64,000 nt of DNA from DAMCZI01 sp032095175 (GCA_032095175.1 DAMCZI010000026.1:12122-76121), one strand, 5' to 3'. Positions 18,539-28,566 are shown, counted from the stretch's first letter. Numbers and translations: made by a program. The notes: a model not told the origin generated them from the letters alone.

Positions 18539-20300
18539 AATGTTTTTTGGTTTAGCATGGAGTATCTCACCTTCCTATATACTACTTTTATTATTCAGTA
18601 CACTTGTAAATAGTGGACAAGTATTGATTAATGTAGTACTACCTAAATTTTTAATAGATGAGCTAATGGGAAATAAAGATATAAAAAGGCTCATCTTATT
18701 TGGTATGGCAATCGTAGCAGCTAATGTACTTTTTGCCTTTTTAGCAAATACGATGAAAAGAATTATGGATATCAAAAACATATATATGAAAGAGAAAATG
18801 AGCCAGGCAATGGCAACTAAGATTATGAATGTTGAATTCTCCTATCTTGAAAATCCATATTATCTGGATTTGAAGGAGAGAGCGGTATTCGCAACAAATA
18901 ACCAATCAGCAATGGAGAGCCTAATTAATAATATTGCCACATGCCTTAAAAATTTAATTACAATATCAGGGTTGTTGGCTGTAATGTTCACTTTGAGCTG
19001 GGTACTTGTAGTGCTAATGGTTGTTACAGTAGTACTATCCCTGATGATTTACAGGTTTTTCATGGATTATCAGATGAAGTTCTTTCAGGAGCTTGTTCCT
19101 GTCAATAGAAAATATGGTTACTATATAAACCTATGTGGCAGTGATAAGCTTCAAAAGGATATTAGATTATATAGAATGAACAAAATGCTTACAGATCGTG
19201 TAACAAAATATAATCTGGAGTTAAATACATGGCTAAATAAATATTGTAAAAAGCAGGGTGTATATATGGGACTTTATGGGGTAATAAATGACCTGCAGGC
19301 TGCAATTGCCTATGGATATGTAGCCATTAGGGTAATGGCTGATTTATTTGGCAGGAACATAGGCATTGGCTCCTTTACCATGTATGTAACAGCAGCAATT
19401 AACTTTAGCAGTTCTACAGCAGAGCTTGGTAATAGTATAATTAGAACAATGCAAATGCTTGGATACTTGGATCCTTTTATGGAATTTATGTCACTTCCGG
19501 ATGAAAAAAATGCATGTGGCAGTCTTGAATTTAATGGAGATGTTGAAACGATTGAGTTTAAAAATGTTTCTTTTAGCTATCCAGGAAGCGAAAAGGAAAT
19601 ACTTCATGACATCTCATTTAGAATAAATAAGGGAGAAAAAATATCCATAGTTGGATTAAATGGAGCGGGAAAAACCACGTTAATAAAGTTGATTTGTAGA
19701 TTATATCATCCAAACTTAGGTGAAATACTTATTAATGGACATAATATATTTGAATATAATCATGAAAGCTATATGAAAAATATTGCAGCAGTTTTTCAGG
19801 ACTATAAGCTCTTTGCATTTAGTATTGATGAAAATATAACCTGTAAGGATATAGACAGTGATAGGGATAAAACTATGAAGCTGATTGAGGAAGTTGGACT
19901 TAAGGAGAAGGTTGAAGGCCTGCCTAATGGTATACATTCCTTATTTGGAAAGGCATATGATGAAGAAGGAATAGAGATGTCCGGTGGTCAATCTCAAAAG
20001 ATTGCCATAGCAAGAGCTCTTTATAAGGATGCTTCCTTAATAATATTGGATGAACCGACAAGTGCACTGGATCCATTAGCAGAAGCCGAAATCTATGAGA
20101 ATTTTAACACTATGGTAGGAGGCAAAACAGCAATTTACATTTCACATAGAATGTCAAGCAGCGTTTTCTGTGACAAAATATTAATTATTGATGGGGGAAG
20201 GGTATCTGACTATGATACTCATCATAATCTTATGCAAAAGACTGATAGCCTTTACTACAAGCTGTTTAACTCTCAGGCTGTTAATTACCAGGTGGATTAA
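18516..20300 (+). CDS. ABC exporter half-transporter B (membrane + ATPase), 594 aa
   Basis: Same plan as its partner: membrane domain, then Walker A GLNGAGKTT, signature MSGGQSQ, Walker B LIILDEPTSALD and YISHR. The ATG at 18516 is preceded by GGGAGGT and lies inside the end of the partner gene, implying coupled translation. Both ATP sites keep a catalytic Glu after Walker B, so neither is obviously degenerate, unlike many heterodimeric exporters. A terminator follows. Confidence 0.9.
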   Translation: MNNIKKLKMFFGLAWSISPSYILLLLFSTLVNSGQVLINVVLPKFLIDELMGNKDIKRLILFGMAIVAANVLFAFLANTMKRIMDIKNIYMKEKMSQAMATKIMNVEFSYLENPYYLDLKERAVFATNNQSAMESLINNIATCLKNLITISGLLAVMFTLSWVLVVLMVVTVVLSLMIYRFFMDYQMKFFQELVPVNRKYGYYINLCGSDKLQKDIRLYRMNKMLTDRVTKYNLELNTWLNKYCKKQGVYMGLYGVINDLQAAIAYGYVAIRVMADLFGRNIGIGSFTMYVTAAINFSSSTAELGNSIIRTMQMLGYLDPFMEFMSLPDEKNACGSLEFNGDVETIEFKNVSFSYPGSEKEILHDISFRINKGEKISIVGLNGAGKTTLIKLICRLYHPNLGEILINGHNIFEYNHESYMKNIAAVFQDYKLFAFSIDENITCKDIDSDRDKTMKLIEEVGLKEKVEGLPNGIHSLFGKAYDEEGIEMSGGQSQKIAIARALYKDASLIILDEPTSALDPLAEAEIYENFNTMVGGKTAIYISHRMSSSVFCDKILIIDGGRVSDYDTHHNLMQKTDSLYYKLFNSQAVNYQVD

Positions 20301-20348
20301 ATTTGTAATACTTCACTGATTTGCAGTTAAAATTATAATGATACATAG

Positions 20349-20395
20349 ATGCCTATATGAGGACAATCTGTTCTAACATATAGGCATTTTTTATA
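20349..20395 (+). terminator. Terminator of the ABC operon
   Basis: ATGCCTATATG pairs exactly with CATATAGGCAT, and TTTTTTATA follows. Confidence 0.85.
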
Positions 20396-20545
20396 ATATC
20401 CCACTATTTTTATCTCCATACTAGTCTTGCACCTTCTCGCATTAATTACCTTCATATTGGATAAAATGAGTGAAGAAACAATCGGCATAGGCAGTATGTT
20501 TTCAGTACATTTCATAATAAAGTATGTTAAAAATGAAATATGGAA

Positions 20546-20574
20546 TTGTAAAACTTGCAAAATAAGCTTATAAT
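20546..20574 (+). promoter_or_regulatory. Promoter of pyruvate carboxylase gene
   Basis: TTGTAA (20546-20551), a 17-base spacer and TATAAT (20569-20574), about 50 bases before the start codon. Confidence 0.7.
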
Positions 20575-20622
20575 TAAAACTATGATGCAATATGATTTGT
20601 TGTAGGAAAGGTGGATTTTTCA

Positions 20623-23600
20623 ATGAAAAGGTTCAAAAGAGTTCTTGTAGCTAACAGAGGAGAAATTGCAATTAGAATTTTTAGAGCTTGCAGCGAGTTG
20701 GGAATAAGGACAGTAGCTATATATTCAAATGAAGATAAATGTGCGTTGTTTAGGACTAAGGCAGATGAGGCTTACCTTATAGGAAAGGGTAAGGGACCAA
20801 TTGAGGCATATTTAAGTATAGATGAAATAATAAAGCTTGCACTTAAAAAGGGTGTCGATGCAATACATCCTGGGTACGGATTTTTGTCTGAGAATCCTGA
20901 GTTTGCAAGAAAATGTGAAGAAGCAGGGATTGAATTCATAGGTCCAACTGGAGATATGATGGAAAAGTTGGGGGATAAGATAAAGGGAAAGATAATGGCA
21001 AAAAGCATTGGGGTGCCAACGATTCCTGGAATTGAAAGCCCAATTGAATCTGAAGAGCAGGCAATAGAGTTTGCAAGACGATGCGGATATCCTGTAATGC
21101 TTAAGGCAGCTGCTGGAGGCGGCGGAAGGGGCATGAGGGTTGTAAAGGATGAAAGGGAGCTTATTGAGTCCTATAGAAGTGCTAAAAGTGAGGCTAGGAA
21201 GGCTTTTGGAATAGATGACATATTTATAGAAAAGTATCTTGAAAGTCCAAAGCATATAGAGGTTCAGGTTCTTGGTGATAAGTATGGAAATATAGTTCAT
21301 CTTTTTGAGAGGGACTGCTCAATACAGAGAAGGCATCAAAAGGTTATTGAATTTGCACCATCGATATCACTTCCTGAAGATAAGAGAAGGGAGATATGTG
21401 AGGATGCACTAAAGATTGCAATGGCAGTAAACTATAGGAGTGCTGGAACACTTGAATTCCTTGTAGATAGATATGGAAACCATTACTTTATAGAGATGAA
21501 CCCAAGAATACAGGTTGAGCATACTGTATCAGAGATGGTTACAGGAGTGGATATAGTTCAGAGTCAGATATTAATAGCTCAGGGGTATGGTCTTGATTCA
21601 AAGGAGATAAATATCCCTTCTCAGGATGCTGTTAGTCTTAGGGGATATTCTATTCAGTGTAGAGTAACAACGGAGGATCCAAAAAACAATTTTGCACCTG
21701 ACACAGGGAAGATTGATGTTTATAGAACAGGTTCAGGCTTTGGTATAAGGCTGGATGGAGGAAATGGTTTTACTGGGTCTGTAATAAGCCCATACTATGA
21801 CAGCCTTTTGGTTAAGGTTACATCATGGTCTAGAAGCTTTGATGATGCCATTAAAAAGTCAATTCGTTCAATAAAGGAGCTTTCAATTTCAGGTGTTAAA
21901 ACAAATACTGGATTTTTAATAAACGTTTTAAATCATCCGGATTTTAAACAGGGTATATGTGATACAAACTTTATTTCAAACAACCCTGAGCTCCTAAGTA
22001 TCAATCCAAGGGAGGATATTGAAGCTAGGGTTTTATCCTTTATTGGAAATAAGGTTATAAATGAGACAAATGGACCAAAGAGGGATTTTGATGTTCCTGT
22101 TGTTCCAAGCTATGATAAGAAGAATGATCTTTATGGAACTAAAAACATTCTTGATGAAAAGGGAGCAGATGGTTTAGTTGAATGGATTAAGGGGCAGAAA
22201 AAGCTGCTTCTTACTGATGCAACGATGAGAGATGCTCATCAATCCCTTATGGCAACGAGGGTTAGAACAAGGGATATGATAAAGATTGCAGGAGCAACAT
22301 CTAATCTTGCTTCAGACCTTTTCTCACTTGAAATGTGGGGAGGAGCAACCTTTGATGTGGCATACAGGTTCTTAAAGGAATCTCCATGGGAGAGACTTGA
22401 ACTGCTTAGAAAAAAAGTGCCAAATATACTTTTCCAGATGCTTATTAGGGGAGCAAATGCAGTTGGATATAAGAACTATCCTGATAATGTGATTAGAGAG
22501 TTTATAAAGGAGTCTGCAGAATCAGGAATAGATGTATTTAGAATATTTGACTCATTAAACTGGACTAAGGGCATGGAGGTTGCAGTTGATGAGGTAATAA
22601 AAACAGGTAAGGTTGCTGAGGTATGTATGTGCTATACAGGAGACATACTTGATGAAAAGAGGGAGAAGTATAGCTTAAAGTACTATATAGACCTTGCAAA
22701 GGAAATTGAAAGGATGGGTGCTCATATACTTGGAATAAAGGATATGTCAGCACTATTAAAACCTTATGCAGCACAGAAACTTATTTCTGAGCTTAAAAAT
22801 GAAATTTCAATTCCAATCCACCTCCATACCCACGATACAAGTGGAAATGGAGTGGCCACTGTTCTTATGGCAGCGGAAGCAGGTGTTGATATAGTAGATA
22901 CTGCATTTAGCAGCATGGCAGGGCTTACAAGCCAGCCAGCTCTTAATTCAGTAGTTGCAGCCCTTCAAAACACTGACAGAGATACAGGAATAGACCTTGG
23001 TGGAATACAGAAAATAAGTGATTACTGGGGTGCTGTAAGACAGGTTTATTATCAATTTGAATCAGAGCTTAAATCAGGAACTGCTGAGATATACAAGTAT
23101 GAAATACCTGGAGGGCAGTATTCAAATCTAAAGCCTCAAGTTGAAAGCTTTGGGCTTGGACACAGGTTTAATGAGATAAAGGAAATGTATATTAAGGTTA
23201 ATGACATGGTTGGAGATATTGTTAAGGTTACTCCTTCATCAAAGATGGTTGGGGACATGGCAATATTCATGGTTAGAAACAATCTTACGCCAGAAAATAT
23301 ACTAGAAAAGGGCAGGGATTTGGCATATCCAGATTCAGTAGTGGATTATTTTAAAGGAATGATGGGGCAGCCTATAGGAGGATTCCCTAAGGGTCTTCAA
23401 AGGATAGTGTTAAAGGGAGAAGAACCGATAACAGCAAGGCCAGGAGAACTGCTTACGCCTGCTGATTTTGAGAAAGTTGAAGAATTGATAAAGGATAAGT
23501 TTGATATAGTGCCATCAAAAAAAGATGTTTTGGCCTATGTTTTATATCCAAAGGTATATGAAGAGTATCAGTCCTTCATAAAGGAATATGGGGATCTTTC

Positions 23601-24051
23601 AAGAATAGGAAGTGACGTGTTTTTCCATGGATTAAATGAAGGAGAAACCTGTGAAGTTGAGGTTTATGAAGGAAAGGTATTTGTAATAAAGCTTTTGAGC
23701 ATTGGAAAGCTTGAGAGTGATGGTATGAGAACAGCTGCCTTTGAGGTTAATGGAAACAGAAGAGAAATAAGAATAAAGGATAAGGCAAGCAGCATAAGAG
23801 AAGAGGTTTCAATAATTGAGATGGCTGAACCGGGCAATATTAAGCATGTTGGAGCCAGCATTCCTGGTACAGTGGTTAAAATCCTTGTAAAGGAAGGCGA
23901 CGAAGTAGCGGAAAATCAAACTCTTATGATAATAGAAGCTATGAAGATGGAAACGAATATCACTTCAAAAACAAAGGGAAGAGTTGAGAGAACCCTTGTT
24001 GAGGAAAAGAGTGGAGTTAAGCAGGGACAGCTTTTAATGGAAATTAAATAA
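20623..24051 (+). CDS. pycA: Pyruvate carboxylase, 1142 aa
   Basis: Biotin enzyme that makes oxaloacetate from pyruvate, bicarbonate and ATP. The order is biotin carboxylase (KRVLVANRGEIAIRIFRACS at the start, GGGGRGMR ATP loop, EMNPRIQVEHTVSE), carboxyltransferase (TDATMRDAHQSLMATRVRT at about 530, metal-binding HLHTHDTSG), and biotinyl carrier domain with the attachment lysine in EAMKMETN near the C-terminus. Length matches the single-chain family. The ATG at 20623 has AAAGGTGG nine bases upstream; the GTG 12 bases earlier is too close to that site. With malic enzyme at 41 kb it links pyruvate and C4 acids. Confidence 0.97.
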   Translation: MKRFKRVLVANRGEIAIRIFRACSELGIRTVAIYSNEDKCALFRTKADEAYLIGKGKGPIEAYLSIDEIIKLALKKGVDAIHPGYGFLSENPEFARKCEEAGIEFIGPTGDMMEKLGDKIKGKIMAKSIGVPTIPGIESPIESEEQAIEFARRCGYPVMLKAAAGGGGRGMRVVKDERELIESYRSAKSEARKAFGIDDIFIEKYLESPKHIEVQVLGDKYGNIVHLFERDCSIQRRHQKVIEFAPSISLPEDKRREICEDALKIAMAVNYRSAGTLEFLVDRYGNHYFIEMNPRIQVEHTVSEMVTGVDIVQSQILIAQGYGLDSKEINIPSQDAVSLRGYSIQCRVTTEDPKNNFAPDTGKIDVYRTGSGFGIRLDGGNGFTGSVISPYYDSLLVKVTSWSRSFDDAIKKSIRSIKELSISGVKTNTGFLINVLNHPDFKQGICDTNFISNNPELLSINPREDIEARVLSFIGNKVINETNGPKRDFDVPVVPSYDKKNDLYGTKNILDEKGADGLVEWIKGQKKLLLTDATMRDAHQSLMATRVRTRDMIKIAGATSNLASDLFSLEMWGGATFDVAYRFLKESPWERLELLRKKVPNILFQMLIRGANAVGYKNYPDNVIREFIKESAESGIDVFRIFDSLNWTKGMEVAVDEVIKTGKVAEVCMCYTGDILDEKREKYSLKYYIDLAKEIERMGAHILGIKDMSALLKPYAAQKLISELKNEISIPIHLHTHDTSGNGVATVLMAAEAGVDIVDTAFSSMAGLTSQPALNSVVAALQNTDRDTGIDLGGIQKISDYWGAVRQVYYQFESELKSGTAEIYKYEIPGGQYSNLKPQVESFGLGHRFNEIKEMYIKVNDMVGDIVKVTPSSKMVGDMAIFMVRNNLTPENILEKGRDLAYPDSVVDYFKGMMGQPIGGFPKGLQRIVLKGEEPITARPGELLTPADFEKVEELIKDKFDIVPSKKDVLAYVLYPKVYEEYQSFIKEYGDLSRIGSDVFFHGLNEGETCEVEVYEGKVFVIKLLSIGKLESDGMRTAAFEVNGNRREIRIKDKASSIREEVSIIEMAEPGNIKHVGASIPGTVVKILVKEGDEVAENQTLMIIEAMKMETNITSKTKGRVERTLVEEKSGVKQGQLLMEIK

Positions 24052-24105
24052 GGCGATTGAGAGTAAAAAGGGGTTGTCACACAGATAAAGGGTATTATAT
24101 TCTGA

Positions 24106-24198
24106 GGTAACAGGCACTTGAGTTATGAGTTATTTATGAAAGATGTAGATTGGAAGATGGTTTTGTTTAAATAACTCATAACTCAAGAGCCTGTCACC
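24106..24198 (+). repeat. GGTRACAGGC palindromic repeat, copy 2
   Basis: Starts GGTAACAGGCACTTGAGTTA and ends CTCAAGAGCCTGTCACC, with complementary arms of about 30 bases. It is nearly identical to copy 1 at 15412. It lies between pycA and the next gene and could also terminate transcription (CTTTTTTAT follows). Confidence 0.85.
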
Positions 24199-24344
24199 TT
24201 GTGTTGTGTGGAAGGCCTTTTTTATATGCTGTTTTGATTATATTGTAAACAGTAGCAAATGTTACATAAAGTTTATTAGCTTTGCATATCATTATTGATA
24301 TAATTGAATTTAGAAGAGTGGTAGTGTGATTGTGGGGGGAGATT

Positions 24345-25898
24345 ATGAAAGCAAAAAAAATCTTGGGATTAATATTATCTACTTTGATTGTAATTAATTT
24401 TGCTATTCCAAATAGAGCAGTAAAAGCTTCAAGGGTAATAGACACAATTCCAACTGTTAGAATAAAAACTCAACCTATCCTTGAATATAAGGACAGTGAT
24501 ACAGCATCCTTTTTTGTTGACTCCAGCAATTACACAGGAAAGGTTCAATACAGGGCAAGGATAAACAATAAGGAAACAGGAGAGGTGTTTGAACTTTATA
24601 ATGATTCATCAACTGGATACTATTTAAGTGGGTGGATTCCTAATGGCACTGATGAAATTAATATAAGATTTCCATTAAAGGGGTTAAAAACAGGTAATTA
24701 TTATATAAGAGTTTTTGTAAAGAAGGCAGGAACAACTGTTAGCTATGATAGTTTTGTTGATACTGTTGGCTTTGTGGTGAAAAATGAAAGTCAGGATACT
24801 GCTTTAAAGGAAGCTAAAACACTAAGAATATTTAAAAATTTCTTTGAAAATGCTGATTACAGCATGGATAAAAGTGAATTTTTAAAATTTGGTGCCCAGA
24901 CTGATTCAAAAAGAGCAAGGGAGATAGCGAAGCAGTTTAATGATAAAAAAGATATTTCTACACTTGAGGAGATTTATACATGGATTAGGATAAATCTTGG
25001 CGATTATATTGGAAATGATATGGACAAATACTCAAGAAGTGTTGAAGAGATTATAGAAAGCGGTTTTTTAAATGGGTCTGGTGATTATGCAATAGTATTT
25101 GCTTCACTTGCAAGACTAAAGGGGATGCCTGCAATTGTCGTTAATTCAATAAAAGTTGATTGGATTAACAACCTTAAGGAAAAGTCACTTAGAAAAACCG
25201 AGGTTGGTAATTATACTTTTCTTGAGGTTTTAATAGGTAAGGATTGGGTGCTTATAGATCCAGTTGAAGGCATTGCTTATCTTGATTATGATAAGAACAA
25301 TGCTAGTCTTCCCAGAAAGTGCTATGCATTTTCTAAGAGCATTGAGATATGGGATACAGGAATAAAATACGAGTCTCATAACAATGTAGTTACAAGGTAT
25401 ATCTTTAAAAACTATGATATTTCAAACTATAAGGAGCCAGAATATTTAAAAAATGCATCCCTTGGAAGCAAGATAGATCCTCAAAAGATAAAAAGATATC
25501 AGCTTTTTATTGCTCCTGTTTGTGGTGATAGTGAGTATGTTAATGATATTAATGAATATATATCAATACCTCCTGCAAGATATAAGAAGGTAAACTTTAT
25601 TTCGCCGGTGCTCCCTGCAGAAAGGGTTATTGAAAATATTAAAAATGGCACAGTATATAATGCGGTAATTATAACTTATATATCAGGTAGTTGTTCAACG
25701 GGAAATAAAACATATATGCCGGATGAATTTGCAAAGTACCTTGGCTTGGATGTAAAGACAATAGAAAATGGAGCCCAGAAGGGTGTTTATAGAAAGCTTA
25801 TAATAAAGGATGGAGTAAAGTATTTAATAATAGCTGCTCCAGAACCAGCATTGATATTGGAGAATATAATTATTAAGAGAGTGGATGAAATATTTTAA
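24345..25898 (+). CDS. Exported transglutaminase-fold protein without catalytic residues, 517 aa
   Basis: The N-terminus MKAKKILGLILSTLIVINFA and the following AIPNRAVKAS look like a signal peptide. The middle (about 190-310) has the transglutaminase-core pattern. The usual Cys (G-x-C-x-DYA) is Ser in NGSGDYAIVFASLARLKGMP, and the usual His before EV.I...W is replaced (NYTFLEVLIGKDWVLIDP). The final Asp is kept. It is therefore probably a non-catalytic, wall-associated or binding protein. The ATG at 24345 follows GGGGGGAG. It is convergent with a catalytically intact relative at 26165. Confidence 0.7.
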   Translation: MKAKKILGLILSTLIVINFAIPNRAVKASRVIDTIPTVRIKTQPILEYKDSDTASFFVDSSNYTGKVQYRARINNKETGEVFELYNDSSTGYYLSGWIPNGTDEINIRFPLKGLKTGNYYIRVFVKKAGTTVSYDSFVDTVGFVVKNESQDTALKEAKTLRIFKNFFENADYSMDKSEFLKFGAQTDSKRAREIAKQFNDKKDISTLEEIYTWIRINLGDYIGNDMDKYSRSVEEIIESGFLNGSGDYAIVFASLARLKGMPAIVVNSIKVDWINNLKEKSLRKTEVGNYTFLEVLIGKDWVLIDPVEGIAYLDYDKNNASLPRKCYAFSKSIEIWDTGIKYESHNNVVTRYIFKNYDISNYKEPEYLKNASLGSKIDPQKIKRYQLFIAPVCGDSEYVNDINEYISIPPARYKKVNFISPVLPAERVIENIKNGTVYNAVIITYISGSCSTGNKTYMPDEFAKYLGLDVKTIENGAQKGVYRKLIIKDGVKYLIIAAPEPALILENIIIKRVDEIF

Positions 25899-25974
25899 AA
25901 GAGTTGGGATGTCCCTTCCAGGTAATAGGGAAAACTCAGAAGAAGTAAGCAGTTATAAAAAATATGAAATTTAA

Positions 25975-26152
25975 TATGCTTTGTGTTTCATAGTGAAATA
26001 AGCAGGCTCTAGATTTATGATTTTGTGAAAATAAGTTTTGGAAATTAAAAAAGAGGTTGTATGAGCAACAGGCACTTGAGTTTTGGGTTATTTAATTAAG
26101 GCATCTGATGATGCTTTTGATTAAATAACTCAAAACTCAAGTGCCTGCCATC
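25975..26152 (+). repeat. GGTRACAGGC palindromic repeat, copy 3, with flank
   Basis: The palindrome at 26065-26152 starts GCAACAGGCACTTGAGTTTT and ends CTCAAGTGCCTGCCATC. The 90 bases to its left (GTTTCATAGTGAAATAAG, ATTTATGATTTTGTGAAA) match the minus-strand copy at 31467-31575. It sits between two convergent genes. Confidence 0.85.
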
Positions 26153-26164
26153 TAGAGGGGCTTT

Positions 26165-28027
26165 TTATCTTATTGATAAGGATTTTATATCACCTTCTTT
26201 AGTTTTGTATTTAAGGATACCATTTTCGATGCTGATTGCTTCGGAATATTCATTGGTAAGCTGTTTTTTATCTTTTCCATAAATATTCATTCTATAAAGA
26301 TAGCCTCCATTGGAATAGTTACTGAAGTACAGGTTTTTACCGTCTATAAGAATATATAATGAAGCATCATTGCTAAGCCTTTCTTTTTTGCTTCCATCAA
26401 TTCGTATTTTATATAGCCCGTTTTCGGACAGGCTACTGTAGTATATCCAGCCATCCTGATATACAGGAAAGGCCATGTCCCTAAAATAGGAGAACTTTTT
26501 GCTTGTACAGGCATTATAGTTGCTTTTCTCCCAGGTATGATTTATTTCTATAACATCATCTGGAAGGTTAAAATATTGAAGGGTAAGGTGATTTCCCATA
26601 TCAGGAACAGGATCATCCCAGGTTGCATCAAGATGATAGTATTCTCCGTCAATTTTTACTATGTTCCAGGCATGAAGTCCTGTATTGCCTGGCTGACCTG
26701 CCATTCCAACCACCCATCTACACTCAACATTTGAAAGGTTTAAAAGTAGTTGAAGAGACTCTGCGTAGCCACTGCATACTCCTATTCCCTTCACCAGTAT
26801 TCCATAGGCACTTCCTGCATCAACAGTTATTTTATCCTTTTCATAATTATCAATATCATATTTTGAATGGGTAACGACGTAATTATGAAGTATTAATTCC
26901 TTTTCAAGATCTGTCATTTCTGGTTTTATTAACTCATTAACTATTTCTTTTGCTTTTTCAAAGGCCTTTGTAAGCTTATCTTCCTTTATTTCGTAGGGAA
27001 TATTACCCAAAAGGGCGTTATTTAAATCATATATGCTTCTTACAACGGTAACTCCATCATTATTTTGTTTCATTGTTCCATCAGGCTTTACTTTATAAAG
27101 CATCTTTTTATCGAAGGCATTTGTAAAAAATACCCAGTTGTCGGATAGGTTTATACCTTCACAAAATTCATTACAAATGTTTTCCTTGCAAGTTCCATCG
27201 GTTTTAATTTTATATAAACCAGACTCTCCATATTCATTATTGATGGAGGTATAATATATCCAATCACTAAAAACATTTATACTGTGGGATGCTGTGCTGT
27301 CTATGACAGTATTTCCTCTTCCATTGATTTTTATTTTGCAAAGCTTGAAATTTTTTGAATAGTTGCTGTAATAAATCCAGTCTCCTGATACATTTAAAAA
27401 GTAGCACATATCCTTTGATATTAGGGTTCTTTTTTCTCCATCCATGGTGACTTTATACAATGAATAGTTTTCAGAGGTGTTACTGTAATATATCCATCCA
27501 TTGGATATGTTTATAAATTCAGCACTATCTTTGCAGATAATTTTCTTACCTGAACCATCGGTTTTTATTCTTGTTATCTGATTGTCATTTGAGGAATTGC
27601 AGTAGTATATGAACTCTCCTGCTGCAGTTATAAAGTTTGAATCATCGTCATTAAGACATGTGCGCATTGTTCCGTCGGTTTTAATTTTATATATTTTCCC
27701 TCCATCATCTGTATTTCTATAATAAACCCATTCCTCAATTACATTTATGAATGAGCAGGAATCATCAGAAAGCTTTTTCTTGTCACTGCCGTCTTCCTTC
27801 ATTCTATAGAGCTTGTTTTTATCTGATGTATTAGAAAAATATATGTAACCCTTCTGATATGCCATAAGTCCGTTATTTATAATGTTACCCGATGTATTTC
27901 CCAGGAAATATTGGGGCTGTTTTATTGAAGAGGTGTTCTTTGATTTAAAAAATGCAGCTCCAGAGATTATAACAAAAACTAATGTGGCTGCAATAATGAC
28001 TATTTTTAAACATTTTCTCCTAGACAA
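26165..28027 (-). CDS. Membrane-anchored DUF5050-type repeat + transglutaminase-like protein, 620 aa
   Basis: An N-terminal membrane helix (IVIIAATLVFVIISGAAFF) is followed by many WIYYSN-type repeats (about 45 residues each, DUF5050/propeller-like). A transglutaminase core with Cys (GIGVCSGYAESLQ), His (GLHAWNIVKIDGEYYHL) and Asp (DATWDDP) comes next, and then more repeats. The catalytic triad is intact. It likely acts outside the cell on wall or surface proteins. I prefer the TTG at 28027: GGGAGG lies seven bases before it, whereas the ATG at 28033 is only one base from that site. Confidence 0.8.
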   Translation of the reverse strand: MSRRKCLKIVIIAATLVFVIISGAAFFKSKNTSSIKQPQYFLGNTSGNIINNGLMAYQKGYIYFSNTSDKNKLYRMKEDGSDKKKLSDDSCSFINVIEEWVYYRNTDDGGKIYKIKTDGTMRTCLNDDDSNFITAAGEFIYYCNSSNDNQITRIKTDGSGKKIICKDSAEFINISNGWIYYSNTSENYSLYKVTMDGEKRTLISKDMCYFLNVSGDWIYYSNYSKNFKLCKIKINGRGNTVIDSTASHSINVFSDWIYYTSINNEYGESGLYKIKTDGTCKENICNEFCEGINLSDNWVFFTNAFDKKMLYKVKPDGTMKQNNDGVTVVRSIYDLNNALLGNIPYEIKEDKLTKAFEKAKEIVNELIKPEMTDLEKELILHNYVVTHSKYDIDNYEKDKITVDAGSAYGILVKGIGVCSGYAESLQLLLNLSNVECRWVVGMAGQPGNTGLHAWNIVKIDGEYYHLDATWDDPVPDMGNHLTLQYFNLPDDVIEINHTWEKSNYNACTSKKFSYFRDMAFPVYQDGWIYYSSLSENGLYKIRIDGSKKERLSNDASLYILIDGKNLYFSNYSNGGYLYRMNIYGKDKKQLTNEYSEAISIENGILKYKTKEGDIKSLSIR

Positions 28028-28152
28028 ATGCATCCCTCCCTGAAATTATTCTATCATATTATACATGCTGTAATAACTTGTGTTAATAAAAGTTGATAAA
28101 TAAATGTTATTAGCTTAAAATTAAAGTAAAAAATAGATTTGGGGGGTTGAAT

Positions 28153-28317
28153 TTGGATAGAGCAGTAACGATAATAGTTGCGGCCATATGGGCTGTAATG
28201 GTTATATTAAGGGCAGTAAATTATGTGAATCTAACTACATTTAGAATAGTACTTATTATTCTTGCAATTCTCTACATAGTATTTTTAAATAGAAAAAGAT
28301 TTACAGGTAAAAAATAA
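28153..28317 (+). CDS. Small two-helix membrane protein, 54 aa
   Basis: A TTG-start ORF behind GGGGGGTT. It reads MDRAVTIIVAAIWAVMVILR, then TFRIVLIILAILYIVFL, and ends in a basic tail NRKRFTGKK. There are two membrane helices and no known family. It is divergent from the transglutaminase gene, about 125 bases away. Confidence 0.55.
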   Translation: MDRAVTIIVAAIWAVMVILRAVNYVNLTTFRIVLIILAILYIVFLNRKRFTGKK

Positions 28318-28435
28318 TATAGCATAGCTGTTTAGGGATAAAAATGTAGAAGTGTTTATGGAAACATATAATAAATCCACAGGATCTATTTAAAATTTAT
28401 AATAGATGTTGATAATTTTTGTTAAAATGACTCAG

Positions 28436-28521
28436 TTATCGACACATATCAACAAAAACGCACAATTTTATGTGGATAATGTGGATAAAACTCGGGATTT
28501 TTGTTATTGTGCTGTGGATAA
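28436..28521. promoter_or_regulatory. Cluster of DnaA boxes
   Basis: Three exact TGTGGATAA boxes (28471-28479, 28480-28488 directly abutting, 28513-28521) and an inverted near-match TTATCGACA (28436-28444). A weaker AAATCCACA lies at 28373. The exact consensus of the Firmicute DnaA box is TTATCCACA. No dnaA or dnaN is nearby, so this is more likely a DnaA-binding or titration cluster than the origin itself. Confidence 0.6.
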
Positions 28522-28524
28522 TTA

Positions 28525-28566
28525 AAAAATGTAAGGTTAGGATTATATCCTCAACCTTACATTTTT
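28525..28566. terminator. Terminator of pgsA (minus strand)
   Basis: AAAAATGTAAGGTTAGGAT pairs with ATCCTCAACCTTACATTTTT. It is symmetric enough to work in both directions and overlaps the end of pgsA. Confidence 0.8.

Noticed and set aside
20812..21300. 162-codon minus-strand frame inside pycA
   Set aside because: Antisense shadow of a highly conserved gene; no start signal and no protein-like pattern.
28373..28521. Chromosomal replication origin oriC
   Set aside because: dnaA, dnaN and rpmH are not adjacent and there is no clear AT-rich unwinding region with DnaA-trio motifs; called a DnaA-box cluster instead.
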